Assembly: GCF_041154505.1 (NCBI RefSeq) | Contig: NZ_AP028672.1 | Coordinates: 4,380,501-4,444,500 of the forward strand | From: Acidovorax sp. A79 | GTDB lineage: Bacteria > Pseudomonadota > Gammaproteobacteria > Burkholderiales > Burkholderiaceae_C | DNA length: 64,000 nt | Direction: 5' to 3' | In this document: piece after piece, positions 18,861 to 29,331 of the stretch | Layout: every line of letters starts with the position of its first letter | Numbering within the stretch: the first letter of the stretch is position 1 | The notes under the pieces: generated by a model | Database searches by the model: none | What the model saw: only the letters and a program-made list of their open reading frames with translations | Told to the model about the DNA's origin: nothing | Program-made: the position numbers and the translations under genes

Positions 18861-20090
18861 ATGGCCATCAATTCGCTGGACAAGAACAAGATCAAATTCC
18901 TGTTGCTCGAGGGCATCCACCCTTCCGCGGTGGATGTGATCCGCGGTGCCGGCTACACCCAGATCGAGACGGTGTCCGGCGCGCTGCCCGACGACGAACT
19001 CAAGCGCAAGATTGCCGACGTGCACTTCGTGGGCATCCGTTCGCGCACGCAGCTCACCGAGGAGGTGTTTGCGCAGGCGCACAAGCTGGTGGCCGTGGGC
19101 TGTTTTTGCATCGGCACCAACCAGGTGGACCTGAACGCGGCGCGCGAGCGCGGCATTGCCGTTTTCAATGCCCCGTATTCCAACACCCGCTCTGTGGCCG
19201 AGCTGGTGCTGGCCGAGGCCATCCTGCTGCTGCGCGGCATTCCTGAGAAAAACGCGGTGGCCCACCGTGGGGGCTGGCTCAAGTCGGCCGACAACGCCTA
19301 TGAGATCCGGGGCAAGACGCTGGGCATCGTGGGCTACGGCTCCATCGGCACGCAGCTGTCGGTGCTGGCCGAGGCCATGGGCATGCAGGTTGCCTTCTTC
19401 GACGTGGTGAGCAAGCTGCCCCTGGGCAACGCGCGCCAGGTGCAGCATCTGCACGACCTGCTGGGCCAGAGCGACATCGTGAGCCTGCACGTGCCCGAGC
19501 TGCCGTCCACCGAGGGAATGATCGGCGCGGCCGAGATCGCCGCCATGAAGCCCGGCGGCATCCTCATCAACGCCGCGCGCGGCACGGTGGTGGATATCGA
19601 GGCCCTGGCCGGGGCCCTCAAGGCCAAGAAACTGCTGGGCGCCGCCATCGATGTGTTCCCGGTGGAGCCGCGCACCAACAAGGACGAGTTCCAGTCGCCC
19701 CTGCGCGGGCTGGACAACGTGATCCTCACGCCCCATGTCGGCGGCTCCACCATGGAGGCGCAGGCCAACATCGGCCTTGAAGTGGCGGAAAAGCTCGTGA
19801 AGTACAGCGACAACGGCACCAGCACCTCGTCGGTCAATTTCCCCGAGGTCGCGCTGCCCGCGCACCCTGGCAAGCATCGCCTGCTGCACATCCACCGCAA
19901 CGTGCCGGGCGTGCTGTCGGAGATCAACCGCATCTTCTCGGACAACCAGATCAACATCTCGGCCCAGTACCTGCAGACCAACGAGAAGATCGGCTACGTG
20001 GTCATCGACATCGACGCGGCCTCGTCCGACCTGGCGCTGGACAAGCTGGCGAAGGTCGGCGGCACGCTGCGCAGCCGGGTGCTGTTCTGA
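18861..20090 (+). CDS. serA: D-3-phosphoglycerate dehydrogenase
   Basis: Oxidises 3-phosphoglycerate to 3-phosphohydroxypyruvate, the entry to serine synthesis. ATG 18861 gives 409 residues, matching the E. coli enzyme (410). The NAD-binding motif is GIVGYGSIGTQLSVLAEAMG. The catalytic Arg, Glu and His are in INAARGTVVD, FPVEP and LTPHVGGSTMEAQ. A C-terminal ACT domain (about residues 335-409, HRLLHIHRNVPGVLSEINRI) suggests feedback by serine. It is divergent from ugpB and followed by the large FAD/Fe-S fusion gene. Confidence 0.95.
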   Translation: MAINSLDKNKIKFLLLEGIHPSAVDVIRGAGYTQIETVSGALPDDELKRKIADVHFVGIRSRTQLTEEVFAQAHKLVAVGCFCIGTNQVDLNAARERGIAVFNAPYSNTRSVAELVLAEAILLLRGIPEKNAVAHRGGWLKSADNAYEIRGKTLGIVGYGSIGTQLSVLAEAMGMQVAFFDVVSKLPLGNARQVQHLHDLLGQSDIVSLHVPELPSTEGMIGAAEIAAMKPGGILINAARGTVVDIEALAGALKAKKLLGAAIDVFPVEPRTNKDEFQSPLRGLDNVILTPHVGGSTMEAQANIGLEVAEKLVKYSDNGTSTSSVNFPEVALPAHPGKHRLLHIHRNVPGVLSEINRIFSDNQINISAQYLQTNEKIGYVVIDIDAASSDLALDKLAKVGGTLRSRVLF

Positions 20091-20176
20091 ACGGGAGGTT
20101 TTGCCTGGGCGGGGCGGGCGTCGGCAAGGGAAGGCACGGTGGCATAAAATCACGCCCCCACCCCAGGTAGACCCCC

Positions 20177-23100
20177 ATGAATGTTCCGATTGCGTTGGCT
20201 GCCTTGCAGATGCAGGCTGCCGAGCCCGTGCGTCTGCGCGAGATTCCCTATAACTACACCTCGTTCTCCGACCGGGAGATCGTGATCCGCCTGCTGGGGT
20301 CCCCGGCCTGGGACGTGCTGGACCAATTGCGCAAGGAGCGCCGCACCGGGCGCTCCGCCCGCATGCTGTACGAAGTGCTGGGCGATATCTGGGTGGTGCA
20401 GCGCAACCCCTACCTGCAGGACGACCTGCTGGACAACCCCAACCGCCGCAAGCTGCTGGTCGATGCCCTGCAGCACCGCCTGGCCGAGATCGACAAGCGC
20501 CGCACCCCCGACGACGACGCCGGGCGCGACCGCCTGGTCGGCGAGCTGGTGGTGGCGGCGCGCCGCGCCGTGGCCGAATTCAACGCCACCTTCGAGCAGG
20601 CCGCGCAGTTGCGCCGCCAGATCCAGAAGACCCTGGGCCGCCTGACGGCCAAGGACAACATCAAGTTCGACGGCCTCTCGCGCGTGAGCCACGTGACCGA
20701 CGCGACCGACTGGCGCGTCGAATACCCGTTCGTGGTGCTCACGCCGGACACGGAAACCGAGATGGCAGGCCTGGTCAAGGGCTGCATCGAACTGGGCCTG
20801 ACCATCATTCCCCGCGGAGGCGGCACCGGCTACACCGGCGGCGCCATCCCGCTGACGTGGAAAAGCGTGGTCATCAACACCGAAAAGCTCGAAGCCATGA
20901 CCGAGGTGGAGATGCGCCGCCTGCCGGGCATGGACCGCGAAGTGGGCACGGTGTGGACCGAGGCCGGCGTGGTCACCCAGCGCGTGGCCGATGCGGCCGA
21001 GCGCGCAGGTTTTGTGTTTGCCGTGGACCCGACCAGCGCCGAAGCCAGCTGCATCGGTGGCAACATCGCCATGAACGCGGGCGGCAAGAAGGCCGTGCTG
21101 TGGGGCACGGCGCTCGACAACCTGGCCAGCTGGCGCATGGTCACGCCCGACGCCCAGTGGCTCGAGGTGACCCGCCTGGACCACAACATGGGCAAGATCC
21201 ATGACGTGGAGACGGCCACCTTCGAGCTGCAGTACTTCGAGGCCGACGGCAAGACGCCCGTGCGCACCGAGCGCCTGGCCATCCCGGGCCGCACCTTCCG
21301 CAAGGAAGGCCTGGGCAAGGACGTGACGGACAAGTTCCTCTCGGGCCTGCCCGGCATCCAGAAGGAAGGCTGCGACGGCCTGATCACCAGCGCGCGCTGG
21401 GTGGTGCACCGCATGCCCGAGCACACGCGCACCGTGTGCCTGGAGTTCTTCGGCAACGCCAAGGACGCCGTGCCCAGCATCGTGGAGATCAAGGACTTCA
21501 TGTTCGCCGAGCAAAAGCGCTCGGGCGTGCTGCTGGCCGGCCTGGAGCACCTGGACGACCGGTACCTGAAAGCGGTGGGCTACGCCACCAAGAGCAAGAA
21601 GCACGGGGGCGGCCTGCCCAAGATGGTGCTGTTCGGCGACATCGCGGGCGACAACGCCGACGACGTGGCGCGCATCACCAGCGAGGTCGTGCGCATCGCC
21701 AACTCGCGCAGCGGCGAAGGCTTCATCGCCATCAGCCCCGAGGCGCGCAAGAAATTCTGGCTGGACCGCAAGCGCACGGCCGCCATCAGCCGCCACACCA
21801 ACGCCTTCAAGATCAACGAAGACGTGGTGATCCCGCTGCCGCGCATGGCCGAGTACACCGACGGCATCGAGCGCATCAACATCGAGCTGTCCCTGCGCAA
21901 CAAGATCAAGCTGTGCGACGCGCTCACCGAGTTCTTCGAGCGCGGCAACCTGCCGCTGGGCAAGCAGGACGACGCGAGCGAAATCCCCTCGGCCGAACTG
22001 CTGGAGGACCGCGTGGCGCAAGCCCTGGCGCTGGTGGCCGAGGTGCGCGCGCTGTGGGCCGGCTGGCTGCAGGATGTCGAACCCCTGTTCCCGCAGCTGC
22101 AGGACCACACCCTGCGCGCGAGCTGGAAGACCCAGCTGCGCGCGCCGCTGTCGGGCATCTTCGCGGGCGCGGCGTTCCAGCCCATCCTGGACGAAGCCAC
22201 GGCCATCCACAAGCGCGTGCTCAAGGGCCGAGTCTGGGTGGCGCTGCACATGCACGCCGGAGACGGCAACGTGCACACCAACCTGCCAGTCAACAGCGAC
22301 GACTATGAAATGCTGCAGACCGCGCACGAGGCGGTCGAGCGCATCATGGTGCTGGCGCGCAGCCTGGACGGCGTGATCTCGGGCGAGCACGGCATCGGCA
22401 TCACCAAGCTGGAGTTCCTGACCGACGCCGAGCTGCTGCCGTTCGCGCAGTACAAGCAGCGGGTGGACCCCGAAGGGCGCTTCAACAAAGGAAAATTGCT
22501 CCGAAATCAGGAGCTGCCTGCGCTGGATGGGAAAGCGCTGGAGGCCCATCTGGCTTCCAAGCCGGCTTCCAGGACCGCCGCCTTGCATGCCGACCTGACC
22601 AATGCCTACACGCCCAGCTTCGGCCTCATGGGGCACGAGTCGCTGATCATGCAGCAGAGCGACATCGGCGCGATCGCCGATTCGGTCAAGGACTGCCTGC
22701 GCTGCGGCAAGTGCAAGCCCGTGTGCTCCACGCACGTGCCGCGCGCCAACCTGCTCTACAGCCCGCGCAACAAGATCCTGGCCACCTCGCTGCTGGTCGA
22801 GGCGTTCTTGTACGAAGAGCAGACCCGCCGGGGCGTGAGCATCAAGCACTGGCAGGAGTTCGAGGACGTGGCGGACCACTGCACGGTGTGCCACAAGTGC
22901 GAGAACCCCTGCCCGGTGAAGATCGACTTCGGCGATGTCACCATGAACATGCGCAACCTGCTGCGCAAGATGGGCAAGAAGACGTTCCGGCCGGGCAACG
23001 CGCTGGCGATGACCATGCTCAACGCCACCAACCCGGACACCATCAAGTTCATGCGTTCGGCCATGGTGGACGTGGGCTTCAAGGCCCAGCGCCTCGCCGT

Positions 23101-24106
23101 GGACCTGCTGCGCAAGGTGGGCCGCAAGCAGACGGCCAAGCCGCCGGCGACGGTGGGCACGGCTCCGATCAAGGAGCAGGTGATCCACTTCATCAACAAG
23201 AAGCTGCCGGGGGGACTGCCCAAGAAGACGGCGCGTGCGCTGCTCGATATCGAGGACAAGGACTACGTGCCCATCATCCGTAACCCGGCCACCACCACGG
23301 CCGAGACGGAAGCGGTGTTCTATTTCCCGGGGTGTGGCTCGGAGCGCCTGTTCAGCCAGGTCGGCCTGGCCACGCAGGCCATGCTGTGGCACACCGGGGT
23401 GCAAACCGTGCTGCCCCCGGGCTACCTGTGCTGCGGCTACCCCCAGCGCGGCTCGGGCCAGTTCGACAAGGCCGAGAAGATGATCACCGACAACCGGGTG
23501 CTCTTCCACCGCGTGGCCAACACGCTCAACTACCTTGACATCAAGACCGTGGTGGTGAGCTGTGGCACCTGCTACGACCAGCTGCAGGGCTACGAGTTCG
23601 GCAAGATCTTCCCGGGCAGCCGCATCATCGACATCCACGAGTACCTGCTGGAAAAGGGCATCCAGCTGCAGGGCAAGGGTGCCTACCTGTACCACGAGCC
23701 TTGCCACAACCCGATGAAGCTGCAGGACTCGATGAAGACCGTGAAGGCGCTGGTGGGCGAGCAGGTCTTGAAGAGCGAGCGCTGCTGCGGCGAGTCGGGC
23801 ACGCTGGGCGTGACGCGCCCGGATGTGTCCACGCAGGTGCGCTTCCGCAAGGAAGAAGAAATCAAGAAGGGCGAGGCCCAGCTGCGTGCCAGCGGCGCAG
23901 TGGGCGCGCAGGACAACGTGAAGATCCTCACCAGCTGCCCCAGCTGCCTGCAGGGCCTGAACCGCTACGAAGGCGACCTGAACAACGGCCTGCTCGAAGC
24001 CGACTACATCGTGGTCGAGATGGCGCGCGAAATCCTGGGCGAGAACTGGATGCCGGACTATGTGCAGCGCGCCAACAACGGCGGCATCGAGCGGGTGCTG
24101 GTGTGA
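20177..24106 (+). CDS. DUF3683-FAD-linked oxidase-Fe-S fusion (GlcD/GlcF-like)
   Basis: A 1309-residue fusion. In order: an N-terminal DUF3683 region (about 1-150), a PCMH-type FAD-binding domain (about 180-370; [15 protein letters not shown]), an FAD-oxidase C-terminal domain (about 400-770; [14 protein letters not shown] and [12 protein letters not shown]), and two 4Fe-4S motifs ([11 protein letters not shown] near 840, [14 protein letters not shown] near 901). Two CCG domains follow (CCGYPQRG near 1084, CCGESGTLG near 1201). The layout equals GlcD plus GlcF in one chain, so oxidation of a 2-hydroxy acid such as D-lactate or glycolate into the quinone pool is likely. The substrate is not proven. 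Residues 774-788, between the FAD and Fe-S halves, are encoded by repeat copy 6. Confidence 0.88.
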   Translation: MNVPIALAALQMQAAEPVRLREIPYNYTSFSDREIVIRLLGSPAWDVLDQLRKERRTGRSARMLYEVLGDIWVVQRNPYLQDDLLDNPNRRKLLVDALQHRLAEIDKRRTPDDDAGRDRLVGELVVAARRAVAEFNATFEQAAQLRRQIQKTLGRLTAKDNIKFDGLSRVSHVTDATDWRVEYPFVVLTPDTETEMAGLVKGCIELGLTIIPRGGGTGYTGGAIPLTWKSVVINTEKLEAMTEVEMRRLPGMDREVGTVWTEAGVVTQRVADAAERAGFVFAVDPTSAEASCIGGNIAMNAGGKKAVLWGTALDNLASWRMVTPDAQWLEVTRLDHNMGKIHDVETATFELQYFEADGKTPVRTERLAIPGRTFRKEGLGKDVTDKFLSGLPGIQKEGCDGLITSARWVVHRMPEHTRTVCLEFFGNAKDAVPSIVEIKDFMFAEQKRSGVLLAGLEHLDDRYLKAVGYATKSKKHGGGLPKMVLFGDIAGDNADDVARITSEVVRIANSRSGEGFIAISPEARKKFWLDRKRTAAISRHTNAFKINEDVVIPLPRMAEYTDGIERINIELSLRNKIKLCDALTEFFERGNLPLGKQDDASEIPSAELLEDRVAQALALVAEVRALWAGWLQDVEPLFPQLQDHTLRASWKTQLRAPLSGIFAGAAFQPILDEATAIHKRVLKGRVWVALHMHAGDGNVHTNLPVNSDDYEMLQTAHEAVERIMVLARSLDGVISGEHGIGITKLEFLTDAELLPFAQYKQRVDPEGRFNKGKLLRNQELPALDGKALEAHLASKPASRTAALHADLTNAYTPSFGLMGHESLIMQQSDIGAIADSVKDCLRCGKCKPVCSTHVPRANLLYSPRNKILATSLLVEAFLYEEQTRRGVSIKHWQEFEDVADHCTVCHKCENPCPVKIDFGDVTMNMRNLLRKMGKKTFRPGNALAMTMLNATNPDTIKFMRSAMVDVGFKAQRLAVDLLRKVGRKQTAKPPATVGTAPIKEQVIHFINKKLPGGLPKKTARALLDIEDKDYVPIIRNPATTTAETEAVFYFPGCGSERLFSQVGLATQAMLWHTGVQTVLPPGYLCCGYPQRGSGQFDKAEKMITDNRVLFHRVANTLNYLDIKTVVVSCGTCYDQLQGYEFGKIFPGSRIIDIHEYLLEKGIQLQGKGAYLYHEPCHNPMKLQDSMKTVKALVGEQVLKSERCCGESGTLGVTRPDVSTQVRFRKEEEIKKGEAQLRASGAVGAQDNVKILTSCPSCLQGLNRYEGDLNNGLLEADYIVVEMAREILGENWMPDYVQRANNGGIERVLV
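22498..22539 (+). repeat. Two-hairpin dispersed element, copy 6, inside a coding region
   Basis: Hairpin A is GCTCC (22498-22502), a 7-nt loop, GGAGC (22510-22514). Two pairs differ from GCTAT/ATAGC on both sides, so pairing is kept. Spacer TGCC follows. Hairpin B is TGCGCTG (22519-22525), a 7-nt loop, AAGCGCT (22533-22539), with five pairs. The tail GGAGGCCCATCTGGCTT closely matches copy 4. It is translated in frame as a linker of the FAD/Fe-S protein. Confidence 0.8.
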
Positions 24107-24537
24107 CGGCCTGCCCGTTGTGCGCTGAAGATGGTGGCGCACTGGTCTGGCGCGGTGAGCGACTGCGTGTCATCCGTGCGCAGGAGGCGGGGTTTCCTGC
24201 CTTCTACCGCGTGGTCTGGAATGCGCATGTGGCCGAGTTCTCTGACCTGGCTGCTGCCGAACGTGCCCACTGCATGGAGGCCGTGACGGTGGTGGAGCAG
24301 GCCCTGCGCCAGCACCTGTCGCCCACCAAGGTCAACATCGCGGCGCTGGGCAACATGGTGCCGCACCTGCACTGGCATGTGATTGCGCGGTTTGACTGGG
24401 ACAGTCACTTTCCCTCACCCGTGTGGGCGGCTGCGCAGCGCCCCAGCCCTGTGGCGCAAGAGGCTTCCGTGCAGGCGCTGCTGCCAGCGCTGGAAAGCGC
24501 CTTGCGCCAGCAACTGGCGACCCTGGCTACTGCGTGA
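24103..24537 (+). CDS. HIT-family (histidine triad) protein
   Basis: A 144-residue HIT-superfamily nucleotide-binding protein. The triad is [10 protein letters not shown], with [10 protein letters not shown] the typical context. The CPLC pair at residues 4-7 resembles the zinc-binding start of some HIT proteins. Substrates are probably dinucleotide or nucleoside phosphoramidates, but nothing here identifies one. The start is GTG at 24103, overlapping the previous stop (GTGA), so it is translationally coupled to the FAD/Fe-S gene. Confidence 0.87.
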   Translation: MTACPLCAEDGGALVWRGERLRVIRAQEAGFPAFYRVVWNAHVAEFSDLAAAERAHCMEAVTVVEQALRQHLSPTKVNIAALGNMVPHLHWHVIARFDWDSHFPSPVWAAAQRPSPVAQEASVQALLPALESALRQQLATLATA

Positions 24538-24651
24538 CTGGCGCTCTGTCAGGAGTCGGTGCGTCTGCCGGCCCTCTGGGCGGTGGGGTCTGCGGCGGGT
24601 GGGACAATCACAACCGCCTTTTCTGACAACAGTTTTCTCACAGGTGAATCC

Positions 24652-25074
24652 ATGGCAGGTTTGAAAGCGGGCGCGCCCACGCCGCAGGCAATCACGGTGC
24701 ACGAAGCATCACGGGTGCTCGAAGTGGGGTTCTCCGATGACGCCACGTTCCGCATTCCGTTTGAGCTGATGCGGGTGTATTCACCGTCGGCCGAAGTGCA
24801 GGGTCATGGCCCGGGCCAGGAAGTGCTGCAGACGGGCAAGCGGGAGGTCACGCTGGTCAACCTGGAGCCCGTGGGCAACTACGCGGTCAAGCCCACGTTC
24901 TCGGACGGCCACGACAGCGGCATCTTCACCTGGGACTACCTCTACGAACTGGGCCAGAAGCAGGACGCGCTGTGGACGCAGTACACCGAGCGCCTGGCCG
25001 CGGCGGGCGTGGACCGCGACGCGCCGATGGCGCCCAAGGGTGGTGCAGGCGGGCATGCCTGTGGCGGTCACTGA
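24652..25074 (+). CDS. DUF971 protein with Cys/His tail
   Basis: A 140-residue protein of the DUF971 family, related to the N-terminal domain of gamma-butyrobetaine hydroxylase. The core has VLEVGFSDDATFRIPFELMRVYSPSAEV and the block FSDGHDSGIFTWDYLYEL. DUF971 proteins occur near Fe-S or ubiquinone genes and are thought to bind metal, but no activity is established. The C terminus ends GGHACGGH, a possible metal-binding tail. It is followed by repeat copy 7 and ubiE. Confidence 0.85.
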   Translation: MAGLKAGAPTPQAITVHEASRVLEVGFSDDATFRIPFELMRVYSPSAEVQGHGPGQEVLQTGKREVTLVNLEPVGNYAVKPTFSDGHDSGIFTWDYLYELGQKQDALWTQYTERLAAAGVDRDAPMAPKGGAGGHACGGH

Positions 25075-25106
25075 AGGGCAGCCCCTAAGCCCTTGTTGAC
25101 CAATGT

Positions 25107-25148
25107 GCTATTGAAAGAAGAGCTGCCAGCGCAATATAGGCAAGCGGT
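25107..25148 (+). repeat. Two-hairpin dispersed element, copy 7
   Basis: Hairpin A is GCTAT (25107-25111), a 7-nt loop, AGAGC (25119-25123), with one mismatch. Spacer TGCC follows. Hairpin B is AGCGCAA (25128-25134), a 7-nt loop, AAGCGGT (25142-25148), which is weaker. It lies between DUF971 and ubiE, about 108 bp before the ubiE start. Confidence 0.72.
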
Positions 25149-25255
25149 AGCGGCTGTTTTCTCTTTGATGGCGTTGTCCTAATTGCGACACAAGCCCCAT
25201 TTCAGTGCGGGGTTGTCGCTGTACCTCTGGCGCTTGCGCGCCTAGCATGATTCTT

Positions 25256-25987
25256 ATGAGCACCACACATTTTGGTTTTCAGTCGGTCGACGAGCAGGAA
25301 AAGGCGCGCCGCGTGCGTGGCGTGTTCGATTCGGTCGCCTCCAAATACGATGTGATGAACGACCTCATGTCGGCCGGCCTGCACCGCGCCTGGAAGGCCT
25401 ACACCGTGATGGTGGCCAACCTCGGCGAGGGCAGCCAGGTGCTGGACATCGCGGGCGGCACGGGCGATCTCGCGCTGGCATTTTCGAAGAAGGTGGGCGC
25501 CACGGGCCGCGTGGTGCATACCGACATCAACGAAGCCATGCTGCGCGTGGGCCGCGACCGTCTCATCGATGCGGGCGTGGTGCTGCCCACGCTGGTCTGC
25601 GATGCCGAAAAGCTGCCGTTCCCGGAGGCGCATTTCGACGTGGTGAGCGTGGCCTTCGGCCTGCGCAACATGACGCACAAGGACCAGGCCATCGCCGAGA
25701 TGTGCCGCGTGCTCAAGCCCGGCGGCAAGCTGCTGGTGCTCGAATTCTCGAAGGTGGCCAAGCCGCTGGAAAAAGTGTACGACTGGTATTCGTTCAAGGT
25801 GCTGCCCCAGCTGGGCAAGCTGGTGGCGGGCGACGATGCCAGCTACCGCTACCTGGCGGAGTCCATCCGCATGCACCCGGGACAGGAAGAACTCAAAAGC
25901 CTCATGCAGAAAAATGGCTTTGGGCATGTGGACTATCACAACATGACGGGGGGAATCGTGGCCCTGCATGTTGGAATCAAGTGCTGA
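25256..25987 (+). CDS. ubiE: Ubiquinone/menaquinone C-methyltransferase
   Basis: SAM-dependent C-methyltransferase of ubiquinone synthesis, 243 residues. Motif I is [15 protein letters not shown]. The UbiE signatures [17 protein letters not shown] and [24 protein letters not shown] are intact, as is the C-terminal [15 protein letters not shown] 25256 gives the family N terminus [16 protein letters not shown]. Same-strand Tim44-like, ubiJ and ubiB genes follow, forming a ubiquinone cluster. Confidence 0.96.
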   Translation: MSTTHFGFQSVDEQEKARRVRGVFDSVASKYDVMNDLMSAGLHRAWKAYTVMVANLGEGSQVLDIAGGTGDLALAFSKKVGATGRVVHTDINEAMLRVGRDRLIDAGVVLPTLVCDAEKLPFPEAHFDVVSVAFGLRNMTHKDQAIAEMCRVLKPGGKLLVLEFSKVAKPLEKVYDWYSFKVLPQLGKLVAGDDASYRYLAESIRMHPGQEELKSLMQKNGFGHVDYHNMTGGIVALHVGIKC

Positions 25988-26027
25988 GTGAGCGTTTCGC
26001 TCGGTCATTAACGGAGACGGAGAAGTC

Positions 26028-27053
26028 ATGATGAAACTGTGGTCTGTGGTGTTGGTCGCGATGCTGGCGTTTGCACACGCCGATGCCGACGCCCGGCGAC
26101 TGGCTGGCGGCAAATCGGTGGGCAAGCAGTCGAGCAATGTGACGCAGCGCGAGTCGGCAACGCCGCCCGCAACGCCGGGGGCTCCGGCACAGAACGCGAC
26201 CAATGCGGCAGGCGCCAAGCCGGCCACGGCGGGCGCGGCACCCGCCGCCGCGGCTGCGAAGAAGCCCTGGGGCGCGATGCTGGGTGGCCTGGCCGCGGGC
26301 CTGGGCCTGGCCTGGCTGGCCAGTTCGCTGGGCCTGGGCGCAGGGTTCGGCAATATTTTGATGATCGCGCTGCTGGCGCTGGCCGCGTTCGCCATCTTCA
26401 AGATGGTGATGCGCGCGCGCAGTGGCGCCAGCCAGGGCGGTGGTGCCGCTGGAGGCGCGCCGTTCGCCTTCCAGGGGGCAGGGGCCGCCTCGCCGGCGGC
26501 TGCGCAGGTGCCTCCGCAGTACAGCCCCAACAACGTGGGCAACGACGCCTCGGCGCGCCCCTGGGAGCGCAGCAGCATGGCGTTCGATGCCTCGCGCGCA
26601 GCGCAGGGCGGGGCCGGCACGGGTGTGGTCATCGGTTCGGGTCTGTCGGGCTCGCAGAACTGGGGCGTTCCGGCCGATTTCGACACCGAAGGGTTCCTGT
26701 CCGCCGCCAAGCGCAACTTCGTCACGCTGCAGGCCGCCTGGGACCGCTCGGACATCACCACGCTGCGTTCCATGATGACGGACAGCATGCTGGACGAGAT
26801 CCGCACCCAGCTGACCGAGCGCGAAGCGCATCGCGGCGTGCAGCCCAACCACACGGACGTGGTCATGATCGAGGCCCAGTTGCTGGGCATCGAGGACCTG
26901 GGCGACGGCTACATGGCCAGCGTCGAGTTCTCCGGCATGATCCGCGAGGAACCCTCCGCGGGCCCGAGCCCGTTCCGCGAGGTCTGGAACATGACCAAGC
27001 CCAAGGCGGGCAGCAGCGGCTGGCTGGTGGCAGGGGTGCAGGCCCTGCAGTAA
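26028..27053 (+). CDS. Tim44-like domain membrane protein
   Basis: A 341-residue protein with an N-terminal signal or anchor (MMKLWSVVLVAMLAFAHADA), a Pro/Ala-rich linker (about 35-85), two hydrophobic helices (about 86-125), a Gly-rich linker and a C-terminal Tim44-like domain (about 220-341; FLSAAKRNFVTLQAAWDRSD). The Tim44 fold in bacteria occurs in lipid- or membrane-associated proteins of unclear role. It lies between ubiE and ubiJ. That position suggests a membrane or quinone-related role, but this is inference. Confidence 0.85.
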   Translation: MMKLWSVVLVAMLAFAHADADARRLAGGKSVGKQSSNVTQRESATPPATPGAPAQNATNAAGAKPATAGAAPAAAAAKKPWGAMLGGLAAGLGLAWLASSLGLGAGFGNILMIALLALAAFAIFKMVMRARSGASQGGGAAGGAPFAFQGAGAASPAAAQVPPQYSPNNVGNDASARPWERSSMAFDASRAAQGGAGTGVVIGSGLSGSQNWGVPADFDTEGFLSAAKRNFVTLQAAWDRSDITTLRSMMTDSMLDEIRTQLTEREAHRGVQPNHTDVVMIEAQLLGIEDLGDGYMASVEFSGMIREEPSAGPSPFREVWNMTKPKAGSSGWLVAGVQALQ

Positions 27054-27107
27054 TAAAGGAGATACCCCCATTTGGGGCTATCCCAGTTCAGGGAATAATC
27101 GGGGACT

Positions 27108-27710
27108 ATGGCAACACCACAGTCCCCTTTTTCGTTTCTGGACGGCCTCTTCGAGCGTGTGGCCGCCGGCCCCCAACCTCCGCAGTGGCTGGTGCACGAG
27201 ATGCAGCAGCGCATGGTGCTGTTCCTCAACCATGTCCTGATGCAGGAAAAGGAGGCCACCGACCGCCTGGTGCGCCAGAAGGGGTGCATCGCCCGCGTGC
27301 AGTGGCGCGCCTATTCGATGGCGCTTGTCATCACGCCCGCCGGCCTGTTCAACCTGGCGCCCGAGACCGCGGCGCCCGACCTGCGCCTTGAAGTGACCGA
27401 GAGCTCGCCGCTCACGCTCGCCCAGGCGGCCCTGCGGGGGGACAAGCCCTCCATCCGCATCGAAGGCGATGTGCAGCTGGCCGCCGAGATCAACTGGCTG
27501 GTCGACCATGTGCGCTGGGATGTCGAGGAAGACCTCGCACGCGTGATCGGCGATGCCCCGGCGCACACGGTGGCGCAGGTTGCGCGCCGCGCCGCGCAGG
27601 CGCTGCGCCAGTTCGTGGGCGCGCGCGTGGCGCCGTCGTCCTTTGCGGCCGTGCCCGTGCCCCCCATGCCGGCAGCGCCGGCCAGCGGCTCCGACCGGGC
27701 CGGCGCATGA
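27108..27710 (+). CDS. ubiJ: UbiJ-like SCP2-domain ubiquinone accessory factor
   Basis: A 200-residue protein with an SCP2-like lipid-binding fold in the first half ([24 protein letters not shown] and [16 protein letters not shown]) and a helical C-terminal part (AAQALRQFV). UbiJ is thought to bind ubiquinone intermediates within the Ubi complex. Its position between ubiE and ubiB, overlapping ubiB by 4 bp, matches the ubiE-ubiJ-ubiB arrangement of E. coli and supports the name despite low sequence conservation. Confidence 0.85.
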   Translation: MATPQSPFSFLDGLFERVAAGPQPPQWLVHEMQQRMVLFLNHVLMQEKEATDRLVRQKGCIARVQWRAYSMALVITPAGLFNLAPETAAPDLRLEVTESSPLTLAQAALRGDKPSIRIEGDVQLAAEINWLVDHVRWDVEEDLARVIGDAPAHTVAQVARRAAQALRQFVGARVAPSSFAAVPVPPMPAAPASGSDRAGA

Positions 27711-29290
27711 AGCAATTCCTGCGGGGCGCCGCCATCCTCTGGGTGGGGTTCCGGTACGGCCTGGACGGCCTGGTGCTCGACAGCTTCCAGAAGCCCTGGC
27801 TGCGGCCGGTGTCGCGCATCCTGTCGTTCGGGCGCAACCTGGACGCCCCCCGGGGCCAGCGGCTTCGCCTGGCGCTGGAGCGGCTGGGGCCCATCTTCGT
27901 CAAGTTCGGCCAGGTGCTCTCGACCCGGCGCGACCTGCTGCCGCCCGACGTGGCCGACGAGCTCGCCCGGCTGCAGGACCGCGTGCCCCCGTTCGATCCC
28001 GAGGTGGCGATCGCCACCATCGAGCGGGCGTTCCGCAGGCCCGTGGATGAGGTCTTCACGTCCTTCGATCGCGTGCCGGTGGCCAGCGCCTCGATCGCGC
28101 AGGTGCACTTCGCCACGCTGCGCGACCGCCACGGCATCGAGCGCGAGGTGGCGGTCAAGGTGCTTCGCCCCGGCATGCTGCCGGTGATCGAGAAAGACCT
28201 GGGCCTCATGCGCATGATGGCCGGCTGGGTGGAGAACCTGTCGGCGGATGGCAAGCGCCTGAAGCCCCGCGAGGTGGTGGCCGAGTTCGACAACTACCTG
28301 CACGATGAGCTGGACCTGGTGCGCGAGGCCGCCAACGCCGCGCAGCTGCGCCGCAACATGCAGGGGCTGGACCTGGTGCTGATCCCCGAGATGTTCTGGG
28401 ACTTCTGCCACCCCGAGGTCATGGTGATGCAGCGCATGAACGGCGTGCCCATCAGCCAGACGGAGCGCCTGCGCGATGCCGGGGTGGACATCCCCAAGCT
28501 GGCGCGCGACGGCGTCACGATCTTCTTCACCCAGGTGTTCCGCGACGGCTTCTTCCACGCCGACATGCACCCGGGCAACATCCAGGTGAGCCTGGACCCG
28601 GCGACCTTCGGGCGCTACATCTCGCTCGACTTCGGCATCGTGGGCACCCTCACCGAATCGGACAAGGAGTACCTCGCGCAGAACTTCGTGGCGTTCTTTC
28701 GCCGCGACTACAAGCGCGTGGCCGAACTGCACATCGAAAGCGGCTGGGTGCCGCCCGAAACGCGGGTCAACGATCTGGAATCGGCGATCCGCGCGGTGTG
28801 CGAGCCGTACTTCGACCGGCCGCTCAAGGAAATCTCGCTGGGCATGGTGCTGATGCGGCTCTTCCAGACCTCGCGCCGGTTCCATGTGGAAATCCAGCCC
28901 CAGCTCGTGCTCCTGCAAAAGACACTGCTCAACATCGAAGGCCTGGGCCGCGAGCTCGACCCTGAGCTGGACCTGTGGAGCACGGCCAAGCCCTTCCTGG
29001 AGAAGTGGATGCTCGAGCAGATGGGACCGCAGCGCGTGCTGCGCGAGCTGCGCGCCGAGGCGCCGCACTACGCCAAGCTGATTCCCGAGCTGCCCCGGCT
29101 GCTGTACGACTACCTGCGCCACAAGCCGCAGGACCATCGGCGCGAGCTGCTGGAACTGCTGGCCGCGCAAAAGCGCACCAACCGCCTGCTGCAGGGCATC
29201 ATCTACGTGGGCGCGGGCTTCGTGCTGGGCCTGCTGTCGCTGATGCTGGTACAGCAGTTGCAAGTGCTTCTGCGTTTCCGGATTTTCTAG
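27707..29290 (+). CDS. ubiB: UbiB atypical kinase/ATPase of ubiquinone synthesis
   Basis: A 527-residue ADCK/ABC1-family protein needed for ubiquinone synthesis. The KxGQ motif [17 protein letters not shown] is present. The Ala-rich nucleotide loop is [13 protein letters not shown], the Lys is in [13 protein letters not shown], the catalytic HADMHPGN loop is present, and the metal-binding LDFGIVG is intact. Two hydrophobic helices at the C terminus ([19 protein letters not shown]) anchor it to the membrane. It overlaps ubiJ by ATGA. Confidence 0.95.
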   Translation: MKQFLRGAAILWVGFRYGLDGLVLDSFQKPWLRPVSRILSFGRNLDAPRGQRLRLALERLGPIFVKFGQVLSTRRDLLPPDVADELARLQDRVPPFDPEVAIATIERAFRRPVDEVFTSFDRVPVASASIAQVHFATLRDRHGIEREVAVKVLRPGMLPVIEKDLGLMRMMAGWVENLSADGKRLKPREVVAEFDNYLHDELDLVREAANAAQLRRNMQGLDLVLIPEMFWDFCHPEVMVMQRMNGVPISQTERLRDAGVDIPKLARDGVTIFFTQVFRDGFFHADMHPGNIQVSLDPATFGRYISLDFGIVGTLTESDKEYLAQNFVAFFRRDYKRVAELHIESGWVPPETRVNDLESAIRAVCEPYFDRPLKEISLGMVLMRLFQTSRRFHVEIQPQLVLLQKTLLNIEGLGRELDPELDLWSTAKPFLEKWMLEQMGPQRVLRELRAEAPHYAKLIPELPRLLYDYLRHKPQDHRRELLELLAAQKRTNRLLQGIIYVGAGFVLGLLSLMLVQQLQVLLRFRIF

Positions 29291-29331
29291 GTTTCCCTTC
29301 CCCACCCCTTCGCGACATCGAGGAGCATGCC

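Noticed and set aside
23701..24102. Upstream extension of the HIT-protein frame
   Set aside because: It lies within the FAD/Fe-S gene in another frame; the HIT family start CPLC and the GTGA overlap fix GTG 24103.
20150..24142. 1330-codon open frame antisense to the FAD/Fe-S fusion
   Set aside because: Very long but opposite a gene with clear domains and motifs; its composition (repeated HLG, VQHL, LAH) is that of reverse-frame readings of GC-rich codons.
25989..26004. Small GAGCG/CGCTC hairpin between ubiE and the Tim44-like gene
   Set aside because: The stem is only 5 bp and there is no T run; not enough to call a terminator inside this gene cluster.
28975..29331. Upstream extension of the symporter frame
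   Set aside because: It overlaps ubiB in another frame. GTG 29332 with an AGGAG site gives the proper first membrane helix.
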